54,911 nucleotides of DNA from Candidatus Dadabacteria bacterium CSP1-2 (GCA_001443445.1 LDXN01000012.1:1-54911); one strand, 5' to 3'; counted from the first letter of the stretch, positions 19,439 through 28,553 are shown. Translations and numbers: made by a program. The notes: a model not told the origin generated them from the sequence alone.

Positions 19439-19455
19439 CCCCGATTAAATCGGGG
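19439..19455. repeat. CCCCGATT palindrome, copy 1
   Basis: Perfect 8-bp arms around one central base. A near-copy, CCCCGATTAAATCGTGG, lies at 19607-19623, same orientation. Confidence 0.7.
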
Positions 19456-19562
19456 ACCTGGCTCAGGGCAGGCCTGGCGCGATAGATTGCCACTCTTATA
19501 AAACGCGGCTGGAAAGTCGCTTCTATCGAATGTTTATATTCTAGCAGATAATACAACGATAG

Positions 19563-19582
19563 CCGAGGTTTTCTAACCTCGG
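19563..19582. repeat. GGTTTTCTAACC-type hairpin, copy 1
   Basis: CCGAGGTT (19563-19570), TTCT loop, AACCTCGG (19575-19582). The same loop and inner stem recur at 33380-33393 and 33403-33424, defining a small repeat family with core GRTTTTCTAAYC. Confidence 0.7.
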
Positions 19583-19772
19583 ATAAGCGAACATGGCAAG
19601 GATGCTCCCCGATTAAATCGTGGTTACCCTTGTCCCAACGTGTATTAAGTGGGGAACATTCGGGCATGACAACCTGATTGACCGATCGCGGAGGGTTAGG
19701 CGTGAGGAGGACTTGTTATATTTAACTCACGTTAGTATAGTAATTACATATGCTACAAAGATGGAGGAGTAA

Positions 19773-21095
19773 ATGTCTCAAGATCCAACTAAACGAATTC
19801 TAATTCTTGGAGGTGGCTTTGCAGGTCTTGATACGGCGCTTCATCTGGAAAAGATTTTTGCTAAAGATAAAGATGTAGAGATAACTCTCGTTAACAAGAA
19901 TAATTACTTCGTCTATACTCCTATGCTTGCCGAGGTGGTAGCCAGTAGTATTGACGCAAAGCATACGGTTAGTTCTTTAAGGGAGTTCTTTAACAAGGTT
20001 ACATTTAAAGAGCTTGAGGTCCGCTCAATTGATTTAACAAAACGCATTGTTAATTGCTATCACTGTAACGTGTGTGAAATTTTCAATCTTGAATATGATT
20101 ATCTTGTTATAGCTTTAGGTACAGTTACAAGCTTTCATAACACAGCAGGAGCCGAAGATAATTCTTTTCCCCTTAAGAATGTTTATGATGCTAAGATACT
20201 TAGAAGCCATGTTATTGATATGTTTGAGCATGCGGACCTAGAAAAGGATCCGAATGAAAGGCGGCACCTTTTGACATTTGTAGTGGTTGGCGGCGGTTAT
20301 ACAGGTGTTGAGGTTGCGGCTGAGCTTAATGATTATATCCATACAAGTAGCCGCTTCTACAGGAATGTCCACCCGGACGAGGTTAAGGTGATTATTGCAG
20401 ATCATGGACCGCGTATTATGCGTGAGATGAGCGAGGGTTTAGCAGATTACGCACAGAATCTTCTCCAAGCACGTGGAATGGAAATACATTTGAAAACAGG
20501 AGTTTCTAGTGTCTTGCCAAATAAGGTTGAACTTGATAATGGAGTCACCATTCTCACAAATACAGTAATTTGGGCAGCGGGGACATCACCTCATCCAGTA
20601 ATCAAAAGCCTTCCCTGTGAAAAGGATAAGGGTGGAGGAATTATTGTAAATGAATATTTAGAGGTACCTGACTTCCCAGGCGTTTGGGCACTTGGAGACT
20701 GCGCTCATATACCTGACCCAAAAACTGGGAATCCATGCCCACCTACTGGTCAGCATGCGGTGCGTGAAGCAAAGCGGGTAGCTTATAATATTGAGGCCAC
20801 TGTAAAGGGAGGGGATAAAAAGCCATTTCAATATACTACACAAGGAATGCTTGCTCCACTTGGTCATAGATCCGCTGTTGCGGAAATAAAGGGGTTTAAA
20901 TTCTCTGGATTTTTTGCGTGGTTTCTATGGAGAACAATATATCTTATTAAACTCCCTGGGTGGGATAGAAAAATCCGTGTTGCAATTGATTGGGCCCTTG
21001 ACTTGTTCTTTCCGAGGGACATTGTCCAGCTTAGGGTTCCTACAAGATCCAGGCAGCAAGAAGAGCATATAGGAACGGAGGAGAGTTATTCTTGA
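19773..21095 (+). CDS. ndh: Type II NADH:quinone oxidoreductase (NDH-2)
   Basis: Single-subunit, non-proton-pumping NADH dehydrogenase with FAD, 440 residues. FAD motif GGGFAG at 13-18, NADH motif GGGYTGVE at 173-180, WAAGTSPHP and the late ALGDCAHI motif, and a C-terminal hydrophobic/amphipathic part (FSGFFAWFLWRTIYLIKLPGW region) that anchors the family to the membrane. It passes electrons from NADH to quinone and thus to the bc/Rieske and oxidase genes facing it. Its TGA stop is directly followed by the complement of the stop of the cytochrome b-c gene. ATG preceded by GGAGG. Confidence 0.93.
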   Translation: MSQDPTKRILILGGGFAGLDTALHLEKIFAKDKDVEITLVNKNNYFVYTPMLAEVVASSIDAKHTVSSLREFFNKVTFKELEVRSIDLTKRIVNCYHCNVCEIFNLEYDYLVIALGTVTSFHNTAGAEDNSFPLKNVYDAKILRSHVIDMFEHADLEKDPNERRHLLTFVVVGGGYTGVEVAAELNDYIHTSSRFYRNVHPDEVKVIIADHGPRIMREMSEGLADYAQNLLQARGMEIHLKTGVSSVLPNKVELDNGVTILTNTVIWAAGTSPHPVIKSLPCEKDKGGGIIVNEYLEVPDFPGVWALGDCAHIPDPKTGNPCPPTGQHAVREAKRVAYNIEATVKGGDKKPFQYTTQGMLAPLGHRSAVAEIKGFKFSGFFAWFLWRTIYLIKLPGWDRKIRVAIDWALDLFFPRDIVQLRVPTRSRQQEEHIGTEESYS

Positions 21096-22493
21096 CTAAG
21101 GCTTCCTTCGTGAATGCAGGAATGCTACGAGTTTGCTCAGTTCATCAGAGGTTAGTATGCCGCCAAATGCAGGCATATTTAATCCTCCATTCATGATGCG
21201 CCATGTTAATTCATTAGAAGAGAGGCGGCTGCCTACGTCAGTAAGATCGGGACCACGTTGACCTCCGTGTCCCGATATAGCATGACAATACAAGCAACCC
21301 TTATCATTGAAGAGTTGTCCCCCCTCGTAAATATGACCGCTTGTTACGCCGATTACCTCAGCAGTCAAAGGCTTTGCATCAAAATGAGGAGACCATGGTG
21401 AACTTATACCAATTGCCCAGAGCGCAGATATTGCCATAATAGCAAAAACCACAACGGCAAAGGCCCACGGACGTCTTAGTGGACTTCTCTCTCCACGATT
21501 TGAGATAAATGGGAGAGAAATCAATAAAATGCCAAGAACGAGTGGTCCGCCTACCATAAGGTAGCTTTCTAGCTCAGGTGGCATAAGTGCGAATAAAGCG
21601 AAGTAAAAGACGAAGTACCAGTCAGGTACAGGAAGCGCATCTAAATTGCTTGGGTCGGGCGGTTTACCTAGTTCTGGAGGCCCAACAATTATCGCTAAGA
21701 GTAGTATCGCGACTATAACGCTGCATCCAAAGACAACATCCCGCCAAGCAGCATCGGGCCAAAATGGAACCCCCTTTTGCTTAAGCATTTCCTCATATGT
21801 GTCACGATAGGTCTTTGGATCTACAGGCTTCCCAATCTCAGGTGGTTCGGAGATGCCATCACGCAAAACAAGATATAGATGAAACCCGATAAAGATGAAG
21901 ATCAATCCTGGAATAATAAATACATGATATGCAAACATACGGCTTAGTGTCGCACCCCCTATTGTCTCTCCCCCAATTACAAAATGCGCTAGTGAAGTGC
22001 CGATAAGCGGCACACGTCCAACCTGTTCAGCAGCTACTATAATAGACCAGACGGCAGTTTGATCCCAGCGGACGACTTGACCTGTAAAGCCCATAACAAC
22101 CGTACACGCTAAAAGAACGACCCCTGTTAGCCAGTTCATCTCACGTGGGTATTTATATGCGGCAAAAAGATAGACTTGTACCATATGGATGAAAACCAAG
22201 GCTATCATCGCTGAAGCACCCCAATTGTGCATTCCCCGAACAACTCTACCTATCGTAGTATCATTTGAAATGAATTGAAGGCTTTGATAAGCCTCTCCCG
22301 AAGATGGGACATACATAAATGCAAGCGCTATTCCGGTAGCAACCTGAACGAGAAAGGCAAGAAGAGTAGCGCTGCCAAATACATAAAACCAGGCAGAGCC
22401 TGGTGGCACAGGATGCCTCATAATTGATCCCATTGATGTAATGAGACCTGTGCGATCGTCAAGCCATGACATAGTACTTTTCAAAATTCTCAT
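21096..22493 (-). CDS. Cytochrome b (b6/subunit IV) fused to C-terminal cytochrome c
   Basis: Quinol-oxidising cytochrome b of a bc-type complex, about 465 residues. Numbering from the TTG at 22505: heme ligands His93/His107 and His194/His209, the Qo-site PDWY at 294-297 (a variant of PEWY), then about three more helices and a C-terminal cytochrome c domain with CLYCH at 404-408 and a probable Met444 ligand in NMPAF. The true start is probably the ATG at 22493: TTGGAG just upstream is its SD (spacer 6). It is encoded with a Rieske protein and an oxidase, so it is the quinol-cytochrome c reductase of the aerobic chain. The fused c domain replaces a separate cytochrome c1. Confidence 0.93.
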   Translation of the reverse strand: MRILKSTMSWLDDRTGLITSMGSIMRHPVPPGSAWFYVFGSATLLAFLVQVATGIALAFMYVPSSGEAYQSLQFISNDTTIGRVVRGMHNWGASAMIALVFIHMVQVYLFAAYKYPREMNWLTGVVLLACTVVMGFTGQVVRWDQTAVWSIIVAAEQVGRVPLIGTSLAHFVIGGETIGGATLSRMFAYHVFIIPGLIFIFIGFHLYLVLRDGISEPPEIGKPVDPKTYRDTYEEMLKQKGVPFWPDAAWRDVVFGCSVIVAILLLAIIVGPPELGKPPDPSNLDALPVPDWYFVFYFALFALMPPELESYLMVGGPLVLGILLISLPFISNRGERSPLRRPWAFAVVVFAIMAISALWAIGISSPWSPHFDAKPLTAEVIGVTSGHIYEGGQLFNDKGCLYCHAISGHGGQRGPDLTDVGSRLSSNELTWRIMNGGLNMPAFGGILTSDELSKLVAFLHSRRKP

Positions 22494-22505
22494 AACAAGC
22501 TCCAA

Positions 22506-22693
22506 TGACTACGTTCCAAAAAACAAAAAATTACCGAATCACAAGTACCAAATTACAAACAAATTCTAAATCTCAAGCACCAAAGCCAAACAAATTAATA
22601 ATTCCCAATTCCTAATTTTTTTAATTTCGAATTTGCTTTTCTTGTCATTTGTTTGTGCCTAGTAATTTGGAATTTGTGGTTTCATTTTGTAGT
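22506..22693. repeat. AT-rich repetitive spacer inside respiratory cluster
   Basis: About 190 nt of CAAATT/AATTTG-rich sequence, with CCAAATTAC (22548-22556) and GTAATTTGG (22662-22670) as an inverted pair. It separates the Rieske and cytochrome b genes, which otherwise would be expected to abut. Confidence 0.55.
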
Positions 22694-23200
22694 TTATGTG
22701 GTCGTGATTGGAATTGGGCTAGCAAGTATCTCAACCTGTCCATTATTTGCACGTACTGGGTACTGATATAATCCTCTTGGCGGTGGGCCTGAGGCGACGG
22801 AACCGTCTTCGTAGTAAACACCACCGTGACAAGGACACATAAAGAGTTTTGCGCCCGCTATCCATCTTACTGGGCACCCGAGGTGGGCGCAGTTAACGGA
22901 AAAGGCAATGAATTCTTCTTCACCTACTCGGCGAAGCCATGCTGCGGACTTAGCTGTAATTCCAGCCCAGAGAAGTGGTGATGCATCAATGAATGATACT
23001 TGAACAGTTGCACCTATCTCGAAGCTCTCCACCGCACCAACAGAGCGCCAAACCTCTTGCCTCTTTTGGAATAGAGGGGCAATGATAGAGCCTATAACAG
23101 GTATGGCTACCAAGGCTCCAGCAATGCCGCTTAAAGCGATGCTTAGTTTAGCAAGGAATTCTCTTCGATTACACTCGCCTGTTTTCGTGTTTTCTTTCAT
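22694..23200 (-). CDS. Rieske iron-sulfur protein of bc-type complex
   Basis: Rieske 2Fe-2S subunit, 168 residues. An NRREFLAK twin-arginine-like signal and one hydrophobic anchor (about 19-43) place the cluster domain in the periplasm. Cluster ligands Cys104, His106 (CAHLGC) and Cys122, His125 (CPCHGG), with the Cys109-Cys124 disulfide pair. It takes electrons from quinol at the cytochrome b encoded next and passes them to its c domain. AGGAG lies 9 nt upstream of the ATG, within the preceding gene, with which it overlaps by 32 nt. Confidence 0.95.
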   Translation of the reverse strand: MKENTKTGECNRREFLAKLSIALSGIAGALVAIPVIGSIIAPLFQKRQEVWRSVGAVESFEIGATVQVSFIDASPLLWAGITAKSAAWLRRVGEEEFIAFSVNCAHLGCPVRWIAGAKLFMCPCHGGVYYEDGSVASGPPPRGLYQYPVRANNGQVEILASPIPITTT

Positions 23201-23483
23201 CTCTTAGGTCTCCTATCCATCCAACTAAGGCAATTACAAACAGTATTAGTCCTATGCCTGAGGTAACTAGTGAGCTACTAAATACCTCGTTGAATCCAAG
23301 CGCAAGACCCCATAATAGAAATACGATTCCTAACGCCATTAATGCAGGCCAATATCCTGGCTTGGGCAATGTCTCCGGTCTCGGTTTATGCCAACCAGGT
23401 GGGATCTCAGAAATCTTTTGCGATTTCGTGCTTGGAGCCTGGAACTCACTTCCTGATTCATATGTTATGTTTCTTCTTTCCAA
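23169..23483 (-). CDS. Small two-helix membrane protein of the respiratory cluster
   Basis: Protein of 104 residues, function not recognised. Residues 1-45 are polar with a Pro-rich stretch (PPGWHKPRPETLPKPGYWP), followed by two transmembrane helices (about 46-64 and 70-89) and a charged tail RDERKHENRR. Size and place next to oxidase genes are like cytochrome oxidase subunit IV-type accessory subunits, but this is inference. The start is a TTG preceded by AGGAGAG; no in-frame ATG would leave the conserved part intact. It overlaps the Rieske gene, suggesting coupled translation. Confidence 0.7.
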   Translation of the reverse strand: MERRNITYESGSEFQAPSTKSQKISEIPPGWHKPRPETLPKPGYWPALMALGIVFLLWGLALGFNEVFSSSLVTSGIGLILFVIALVGWIGDLRDERKHENRRV

Positions 23484-23554
23484 TTTGCTCTCCTAGTGAG
23501 TCATTATCCATAATTTAGGTGCCTTTACCGTTGGCAAGTCATTTAAACATAGAG

Positions 23555-24409
23555 TTACTCCATTGTCGTAGAAGCCTTGATACTATTAACACTGCTAAGC
23601 GGTTCAGAAGGTTTAACATTAACATCTACTTCAGGTGTTTTATACCAGCGGGCTATTGTAACCATGCTAGCAAGTAGGTATATAAGGCAACATGGTACCC
23701 ACATTATTAGCCCGCCAATTTGTTGATCCAATTCAGGGGTTAGATATAGCTCATTTCGAATAAATGGTAGTATGCCCAATGAATCAACTGGATTGAGATA
23801 GGCGGGATAATGACCAACTGCTGAAAAGGTTATTATGATGCCGAGTATAGTACAGCCGATACAAGCGGAGAAGAGATATAAAGTAGCAAAGGGTGGGGTA
23901 AGACGCCATTCTTCAAGTGGCGAGAAAACTGGTAACCAAAAGATCATACCCATAACGAGAAGACTCATCTGCTGTAACATATGAAGACCTTCATTTTGTA
24001 GAGATGTGTTATAAATGACTGGAATGTGCCATATCCACATAGCCCCTACACCGAACAACCACGCAGCAAGCGGTTGTCTTGGCACTAGAATTACATTTGC
24101 AATTGGAGACCAACTCATTATCTTCTTGGCAAGCGATGGAGGAATACCAATTAGGAGAAATAAAGGGACAATCAGGAGGAGAAGTATATGTTGCAACATG
24201 TGTGCACTAAAAAGGTAATTGTGACCAAGTATACCTATCGGAGAAACAAGTGTGATTAAAAGCAAGAGGACGCCGGTTATGAATAAGGCTCCATTAAATG
24301 TTAATCGGAAGCGCGTCACAATTATGTAACTTATAATTAGCGCAGCACACAAACCAATCACTGAAGGATTCCAGTCCCAGTTCGAAGTCAATAGCTGCCA
24401 TATAGTCAT
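23555..24409 (-). CDS. ctaG: Cytochrome c oxidase assembly factor CtaG (caa3 type)
   Basis: Membrane protein of 284 residues with about seven helices, matching the caa3-type CtaG family. Conserved His63, His70 and His74 in the stretch GHNYLFSAHMLQH are the hallmark, followed by LLLIVPLFLLIGIPPSLAK. It is thought to help Cu(B) site assembly of the oxidase. AAGGGGTGA precedes the ATG. It lies 60 nt after coxC in the oxidase operon. Confidence 0.9.
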   Translation of the reverse strand: MTIWQLLTSNWDWNPSVIGLCAALIISYIIVTRFRLTFNGALFITGVLLLLITLVSPIGILGHNYLFSAHMLQHILLLLIVPLFLLIGIPPSLAKKIMSWSPIANVILVPRQPLAAWLFGVGAMWIWHIPVIYNTSLQNEGLHMLQQMSLLVMGMIFWLPVFSPLEEWRLTPPFATLYLFSACIGCTILGIIITFSAVGHYPAYLNPVDSLGILPFIRNELYLTPELDQQIGGLIMWVPCCLIYLLASMVTIARWYKTPEVDVNVKPSEPLSSVNSIKASTTME

Positions 24410-24469
24410 GAAATCACCCCTTTTCGCAGATTATATTAAAAAGTGTTTTTACGTCAATTACTAATGAAT

Positions 24470-25021
24470 TCATAGGAAAGCCCATAGGTAAATCACAGAG
24501 AAAACAACTATCCATACACCGTCAACAAAGTGCCAGTAAATCGACACTGACTCTACAGCGTCTGATTCGGGACCCTTGAAATCACCAGCTAATGCTAAAC
24601 CCAAGAGTATAAGTAGCATTATAAGACCAACTGTAACATGAAAACCGTGAAAACCTGTTAAGGTGAAGAACGTAGTTCCAAAAACATTACGACTTATCGT
24701 GATATTTTGCTTAATTAATCCAACCCACTCTAATCCCTGGCCAAAGAGGAATGTCACACCGAGAAGAATCGTAAGAAGAAGCCAAGTACAAAGCATCTTG
24801 TGGTTCTTTTTCTTCAGGCTTATTCCTGCAAACCATATTGTCAGACTGCTGGCTAATAGAAATAGGCTAAAGACACCCGTCTTTATGGGGTTTAGGCTAT
24901 TGGCAGCGGTAGGTCCCTCAGTAACCGAACGATGGAAATTCACATACGCAAGGATTAACATTAAAAAGAAGATCGACTCGGAGACGATGAAGAAGCTTAC
25001 AAGCATCTTATTTTTATTCAT
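24470..25021 (-). CDS. ctaE: Cytochrome c oxidase subunit III
   Basis: Heme-copper oxidase subunit III, about 183 residues with five helices, the short bacterial form. Typical features are FFIVSESIFFLM in the first helix, LTGFHGFHVTVGLIMLL, and the C-terminal YWHFVDGVWIVVFSVIYLW. I chose the ATG at 25021; a GTG at 25048 overlaps the coxA stop as GTGA and is also possible, adding nine residues. It supports proton uptake and stability of subunit I. Confidence 0.93.
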   Translation of the reverse strand: MNKNKMLVSFFIVSESIFFLMLILAYVNFHRSVTEGPTAANSLNPIKTGVFSLFLLASSLTIWFAGISLKKKNHKMLCTWLLLTILLGVTFLFGQGLEWVGLIKQNITISRNVFGTTFFTLTGFHGFHVTVGLIMLLILLGLALAGDFKGPESDAVESVSIYWHFVDGVWIVVFSVIYLWAFL

Positions 25022-25044
25022 ATACGTGTTCCCTGCGTTAACTC

Positions 25045-26694
25045 TCACTTATCAGGCATATCTGGATGGGCTAGATCCCATAGTGGTCGTCTCCCATGGA
25101 CAGGAGGAACAAGGTCAAAGTTATGGACAGGTGGAGGTGATGTTGTAGCCCACTCGAGTGTCCATGCATTCCATGGATTATTACCTGCTGGTATACCACT
25201 ACGAAGGCTTGCGATAATGTTCCATACAAAAACGATAACTGATAGACCAAGGATTAATGAACCTACGGTTGATATTAAATTCATATCTCCCCAGTAAGGG
25301 AGGTCATGATACGTATAGACTCGACGTGGCATACCCATCAAACCAAGGAGATGTTGCACTAAAAAGGTGAGATTAAAGCCAATAACTGTTAGCCAGAAGT
25401 GCCACTTGCCAAGCCTTTCTGAAGGCATGCGACCGCTCATCTTTGGAAACCAATAATAGACCCCTGCGAATATTGCAAATAGAGAACCTCCAAAGAGGGT
25501 GTAGTGGAAATGTGCAACTATAAAATAGGTATCTGTTGCCTGCCAATCAATCGGCGGAGAGGCAATGGCTACTCCACTCAAGCCACCTACGACGAACTCT
25601 ATCAGAAAGGTAACAGCAAAAAGCATAGGAGTTGCAAAATGTATTTTTCCGCCCCACATGGTAGCAGTCCAGTTTAACACCTTTATCCCAGTCGGTATTG
25701 CAATCAACATGCTCGCTATTGCAAAGAAGGCGTTGAAGACATTGCCAAGACCTACGGCGAACATGTGATGTGCCCAAACTCCTAAACTCAGTAGACCAAT
25801 TGCCACGGTTGACCCTGCCACAAACTCATATCCATAAATAGGCTTACGTGAGAAAACTGGAATAACCTCAGAGATAATCCCAAATGCAGGTAGGATTAAT
25901 ATATATACCTCTGGATGTCCAAATCCCCAAAAGAAGTGCTGGTAAAGGATTGCTGATCCACCCGTTGCTGGCATAAAGAAGGTTGCGCCCAGTAAACGGT
26001 CGAGGAGAAGCATCGCAAATGCAGAAGTAATGATAGGCATGACGAAAATCAAAAGAAACGATGTAACCAAAATCATCCAAACAAAAAGCGGGAGACGCCG
26101 CATTGTTAGTCCAGGTGTGCGGAGTGTTATGATTGTAACAATGTTATTTAGGCCTGATGCAACGGAACCGATACCTGTAGCAAGGAGACCAAGCACCCAA
26201 TAAGTAGGTCCTTTGTTTAGTGTGAATGGTTTTTCACTAAGGGGTGTATATGCAAACCAGCCAACATCTGGTGCCCCGCTTTGAGTAAAGAAGCTGAAAT
26301 AAAGTAGGAGACCACCTAATACAAAAAGCCAGTAACTCAGAGCGTTCAGTCGCGGAAAAGCCATGTCCCGCGCCCCTATCATGAGGGGCACCAAGTAAAC
26401 TCCTATTCCGATAAGGAACGGCATTACTACGAAAAATATCATTGTCGTACCGTGCATTGTAAAAAGCTGATTGAAAACCTCAGGTGAAATAAAATCATTC
26501 TCGGGTCGAACAAGTTGAATACGCATAAGAAGCGCTTCGATTCCACCAACAAGGAAGAAAAAAAGAGTAGCTATAAGGTACATAATCCCAATCTGCTTAT
26601 GATCAATCGAGGCTACCCATGCGAGTAGCCCTTCACTTTCACGGATAGAAGGAAGAGGTTCAGTAATTTCTGGGACTAGTGGTATCCTGCTCAT
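25045..26694 (-). CDS. ctaD: Cytochrome c oxidase subunit I (aa3-type)
   Basis: Catalytic subunit of an A-type heme-copper oxidase, 549 residues, twelve helices. Heme a ligands His81 (MHGTTM) and His397; heme a3 ligand His395 (AHFHYTL); CuB ligands His260, His309, His310, with the His260-Tyr264 cross-link motif GHPEVY. The D-channel DMAFPRLNALSYW (Asp110) and Glu262 indicate an A1-type enzyme that pumps protons. Start overlaps the coxB stop by ATGA. Confidence 0.97.
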   Translation of the reverse strand: MSRIPLVPEITEPLPSIRESEGLLAWVASIDHKQIGIMYLIATLFFFLVGGIEALLMRIQLVRPENDFISPEVFNQLFTMHGTTMIFFVVMPFLIGIGVYLVPLMIGARDMAFPRLNALSYWLFVLGGLLLYFSFFTQSGAPDVGWFAYTPLSEKPFTLNKGPTYWVLGLLATGIGSVASGLNNIVTIITLRTPGLTMRRLPLFVWMILVTSFLLIFVMPIITSAFAMLLLDRLLGATFFMPATGGSAILYQHFFWGFGHPEVYILILPAFGIISEVIPVFSRKPIYGYEFVAGSTVAIGLLSLGVWAHHMFAVGLGNVFNAFFAIASMLIAIPTGIKVLNWTATMWGGKIHFATPMLFAVTFLIEFVVGGLSGVAIASPPIDWQATDTYFIVAHFHYTLFGGSLFAIFAGVYYWFPKMSGRMPSERLGKWHFWLTVIGFNLTFLVQHLLGLMGMPRRVYTYHDLPYWGDMNLISTVGSLILGLSVIVFVWNIIASLRSGIPAGNNPWNAWTLEWATTSPPPVHNFDLVPPVHGRRPLWDLAHPDMPDK

Positions 26695-27608
26695 TTTAAG
26701 GCCTCCAGATAAGCAACGATTGCATTTACTTCTACATCCGTGAGCTTCATATTTGGCATATAAGAACTGGGCTTATATTTCTCAGGATTCTTTAGCCACT
26801 TTACAAGGTTTGAAGGTGTATTCTCTAATGCACCAGCAGCAAGCGTTTGTCTGCTCGAGAGGTGCGTCAGATCAGGACCAACACCTGTGAGATGGCAATT
26901 CGTACAAGCCTTTTCCTGAAAGAGTTTTGCACCCAATGCTGCCTCGCCAGTGGTTGGTGTCGGTGGAATTTTACGGTGTTCTTCTTGCCATTTATCAAAA
27001 TCCTCTTGTGTCTCCGCTATCACTCTGATACGCATATTTGCGTGTTGTACACCACAAAACTCGGCACATGCACCAAGGTACACCCCCGGTTTACTTGCGC
27101 TTAACCATATGTGATTAGTATGGCCGGGCACCAGATCTATCTTTGGGCCTAGCTCGGGTACCCAAAAGTCGTGGATAACGTCAACTGAATTAAGACGAAC
27201 GAGTAATTTCTTTCCGATAGGAATATGAACCTCGTTAGCAGTGCGGACGCCAGATTTTGGATAGAAAAGCTCCCACCACCATTGATGACCTATAATTACC
27301 AAATCCGGCTCTCTATCACCAAATGGAGGATTTACAGCATACATTGTTTTTATGGTTGAGAAAAAGAATACGCCAACAATCAATGCAGGTATAACAGTCC
27401 ATACAATCTCCACTTTTGTGCTTCCAAAATCCTGCCTAGGTTCAGCAGTATCAGCAGATCTTCTTCTGTAACGAATCAATATATAGGTTATAGCTATTGT
27501 AATTATCCCTAAGATGGCAACTGCAACTATTATTATAAAAAGGGTTAGATCTACCATTGCTTCCATCTCTGGAGAGCTTGCATTAAAAACGCCGCCTAGT
27601 TTATCCAT
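26691..27608 (-). CDS. ctaC: Cytochrome c oxidase subunit II fused to cytochrome c
   Basis: Subunit II of 305 residues: two helices (about 19-45 and 68-88), a cupredoxin domain with CuA ligands His146, Cys181, Glu183, Cys185, His189, Met192, and a C-terminal cytochrome c with CTNCH (235-239) and Met284. This is the caa3 layout, in which the oxidase carries its own electron-entry heme. First gene of the operon; AAGGG lies 7 nt before the ATG. The promoter must lie in 27609-27789, shared with the divergent acetyltransferase gene. Confidence 0.96.
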   Translation of the reverse strand: MDKLGGVFNASSPEMEAMVDLTLFIIIVAVAILGIITIAITYILIRYRRRSADTAEPRQDFGSTKVEIVWTVIPALIVGVFFFSTIKTMYAVNPPFGDREPDLVIIGHQWWWELFYPKSGVRTANEVHIPIGKKLLVRLNSVDVIHDFWVPELGPKIDLVPGHTNHIWLSASKPGVYLGACAEFCGVQHANMRIRVIAETQEDFDKWQEEHRKIPPTPTTGEAALGAKLFQEKACTNCHLTGVGPDLTHLSSRQTLAAGALENTPSNLVKWLKNPEKYKPSSYMPNMKLTDVEVNAIVAYLEALK

Positions 27609-27789
27609 CTTGTACCCTTAGTGAGTTCGAGGTGTCAAATATACTTCTTAGATTTAAATCGCATCAATTATAAAAATTATAATGTATATATGTCAAGTGA
27701 TAACACTAAATACTTTAAATTTTAAAAAACTAAACTATTGAGCAATCTACAAGTTCATTTGAGACAATGTACAAAAAATGATTTAATAC

Positions 27790-28410
27790 ATGTCTAGCAT
27801 GATCAATGAGAAGTTATCATTTATTCTCAATCTTGTAATCAACAAATTAAATGCAATAAGTCCAGCATTCATCAAAAGGCTTTCTGATTTATTTTGGATC
27901 AAAACTGCAAGATTTCAGCGTAATATGAAGAGCACTGAGATCTCAATACGCCTTTATAGCTTGAAGGATCTATATACATTATATTCATTGTTTAATCAGG
28001 GAAAACTTATTAATTCTGATACAACCCGATATGGTGTATTTAACTACCTCTCACATTTTTGTAGATTGATGTTTAATAAATTTCATGTTTTTTATGTAAT
28101 CGAGGTTAAGGAAAAGGATGTAAGCCGAATAATAGGCTTCATGGGTCTTTACAATATTGTAATTGGCCAAACTGTTTTCTTATCTATTGCAATTTTTAAG
28201 CCGGACGATCGACGACAAGGATATGGGAAAGGGGCTATCGAACTCCTCCTGAATAATCTTAAAAAGAACAATATTGTCAAATCAATCTATGTTGAGGTAT
28301 TAACAACCAATGAGCCTTCATTATGCTTTTTTAAAGGATTAGGTTTTGAAATTTGCAGGCAATATAATAACAGGTTTTTATCGGAGAAGAATCTTGAAAC
28401 TACAGATTAG
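27790..28410 (+). CDS. GNAT family N-acetyltransferase-like protein
   Basis: Protein of 206 residues. The C-terminal two thirds fit the GNAT fold: strand FLSIAIF (130-136), then the acetyl-CoA pyrophosphate loop RRQGYGKG at 141-148, the helix AIELLLNNL, and SIYVEVLTTNEPSLCFFKGLGFE typical of motif B. The first ~45 residues are an extra hydrophobic/basic segment of unknown role. Very AT-rich and without a good SD, so the start is uncertain (a second ATG lies at 27799). The substrate is unknown. Confidence 0.8.
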   Translation: MSSMINEKLSFILNLVINKLNAISPAFIKRLSDLFWIKTARFQRNMKSTEISIRLYSLKDLYTLYSLFNQGKLINSDTTRYGVFNYLSHFCRLMFNKFHVFYVIEVKEKDVSRIIGFMGLYNIVIGQTVFLSIAIFKPDDRRQGYGKGAIELLLNNLKKNNIVKSIYVEVLTTNEPSLCFFKGLGFEICRQYNNRFLSEKNLETTD

Positions 28411-28553
28411 AAATATCTATTTCAAAGTAAATTTTTCTTACTCAAGATTCTCCTTTAGAGATAATGACCTCAAAAGGGATTTTATAATTTTTTATTATTT
28501 GCCCTTGTATTTGCTAAAATGATAGCGTTCAGTCTCACGGTTTAGAAAGAGGA

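Larger units (their letters stand above)
19284..19772. other. Intergenic cluster of hairpin repeats
   Basis: This 489-nt gap holds no convincing gene. It is built from short palindromes: GAGGCT/AGCCTC (19370-19384), CCCCGATT-A-AATCGGGG (19439-19455), GCGGCT/AGTCGC (19505-19520), CCGAGGTT/AACCTCGG (19563-19582) and a second CCCCGATTAAATCG (19607-19620). An open frame on the minus strand (19317-19667) only translates these repeats. Confidence 0.7.

Noticed and set aside
19317-19667. 116-codon open frame on the minus strand
   Set aside because: It translates consecutive hairpin repeats, has no SD or recognisable fold, and its composition is that of the repeats.
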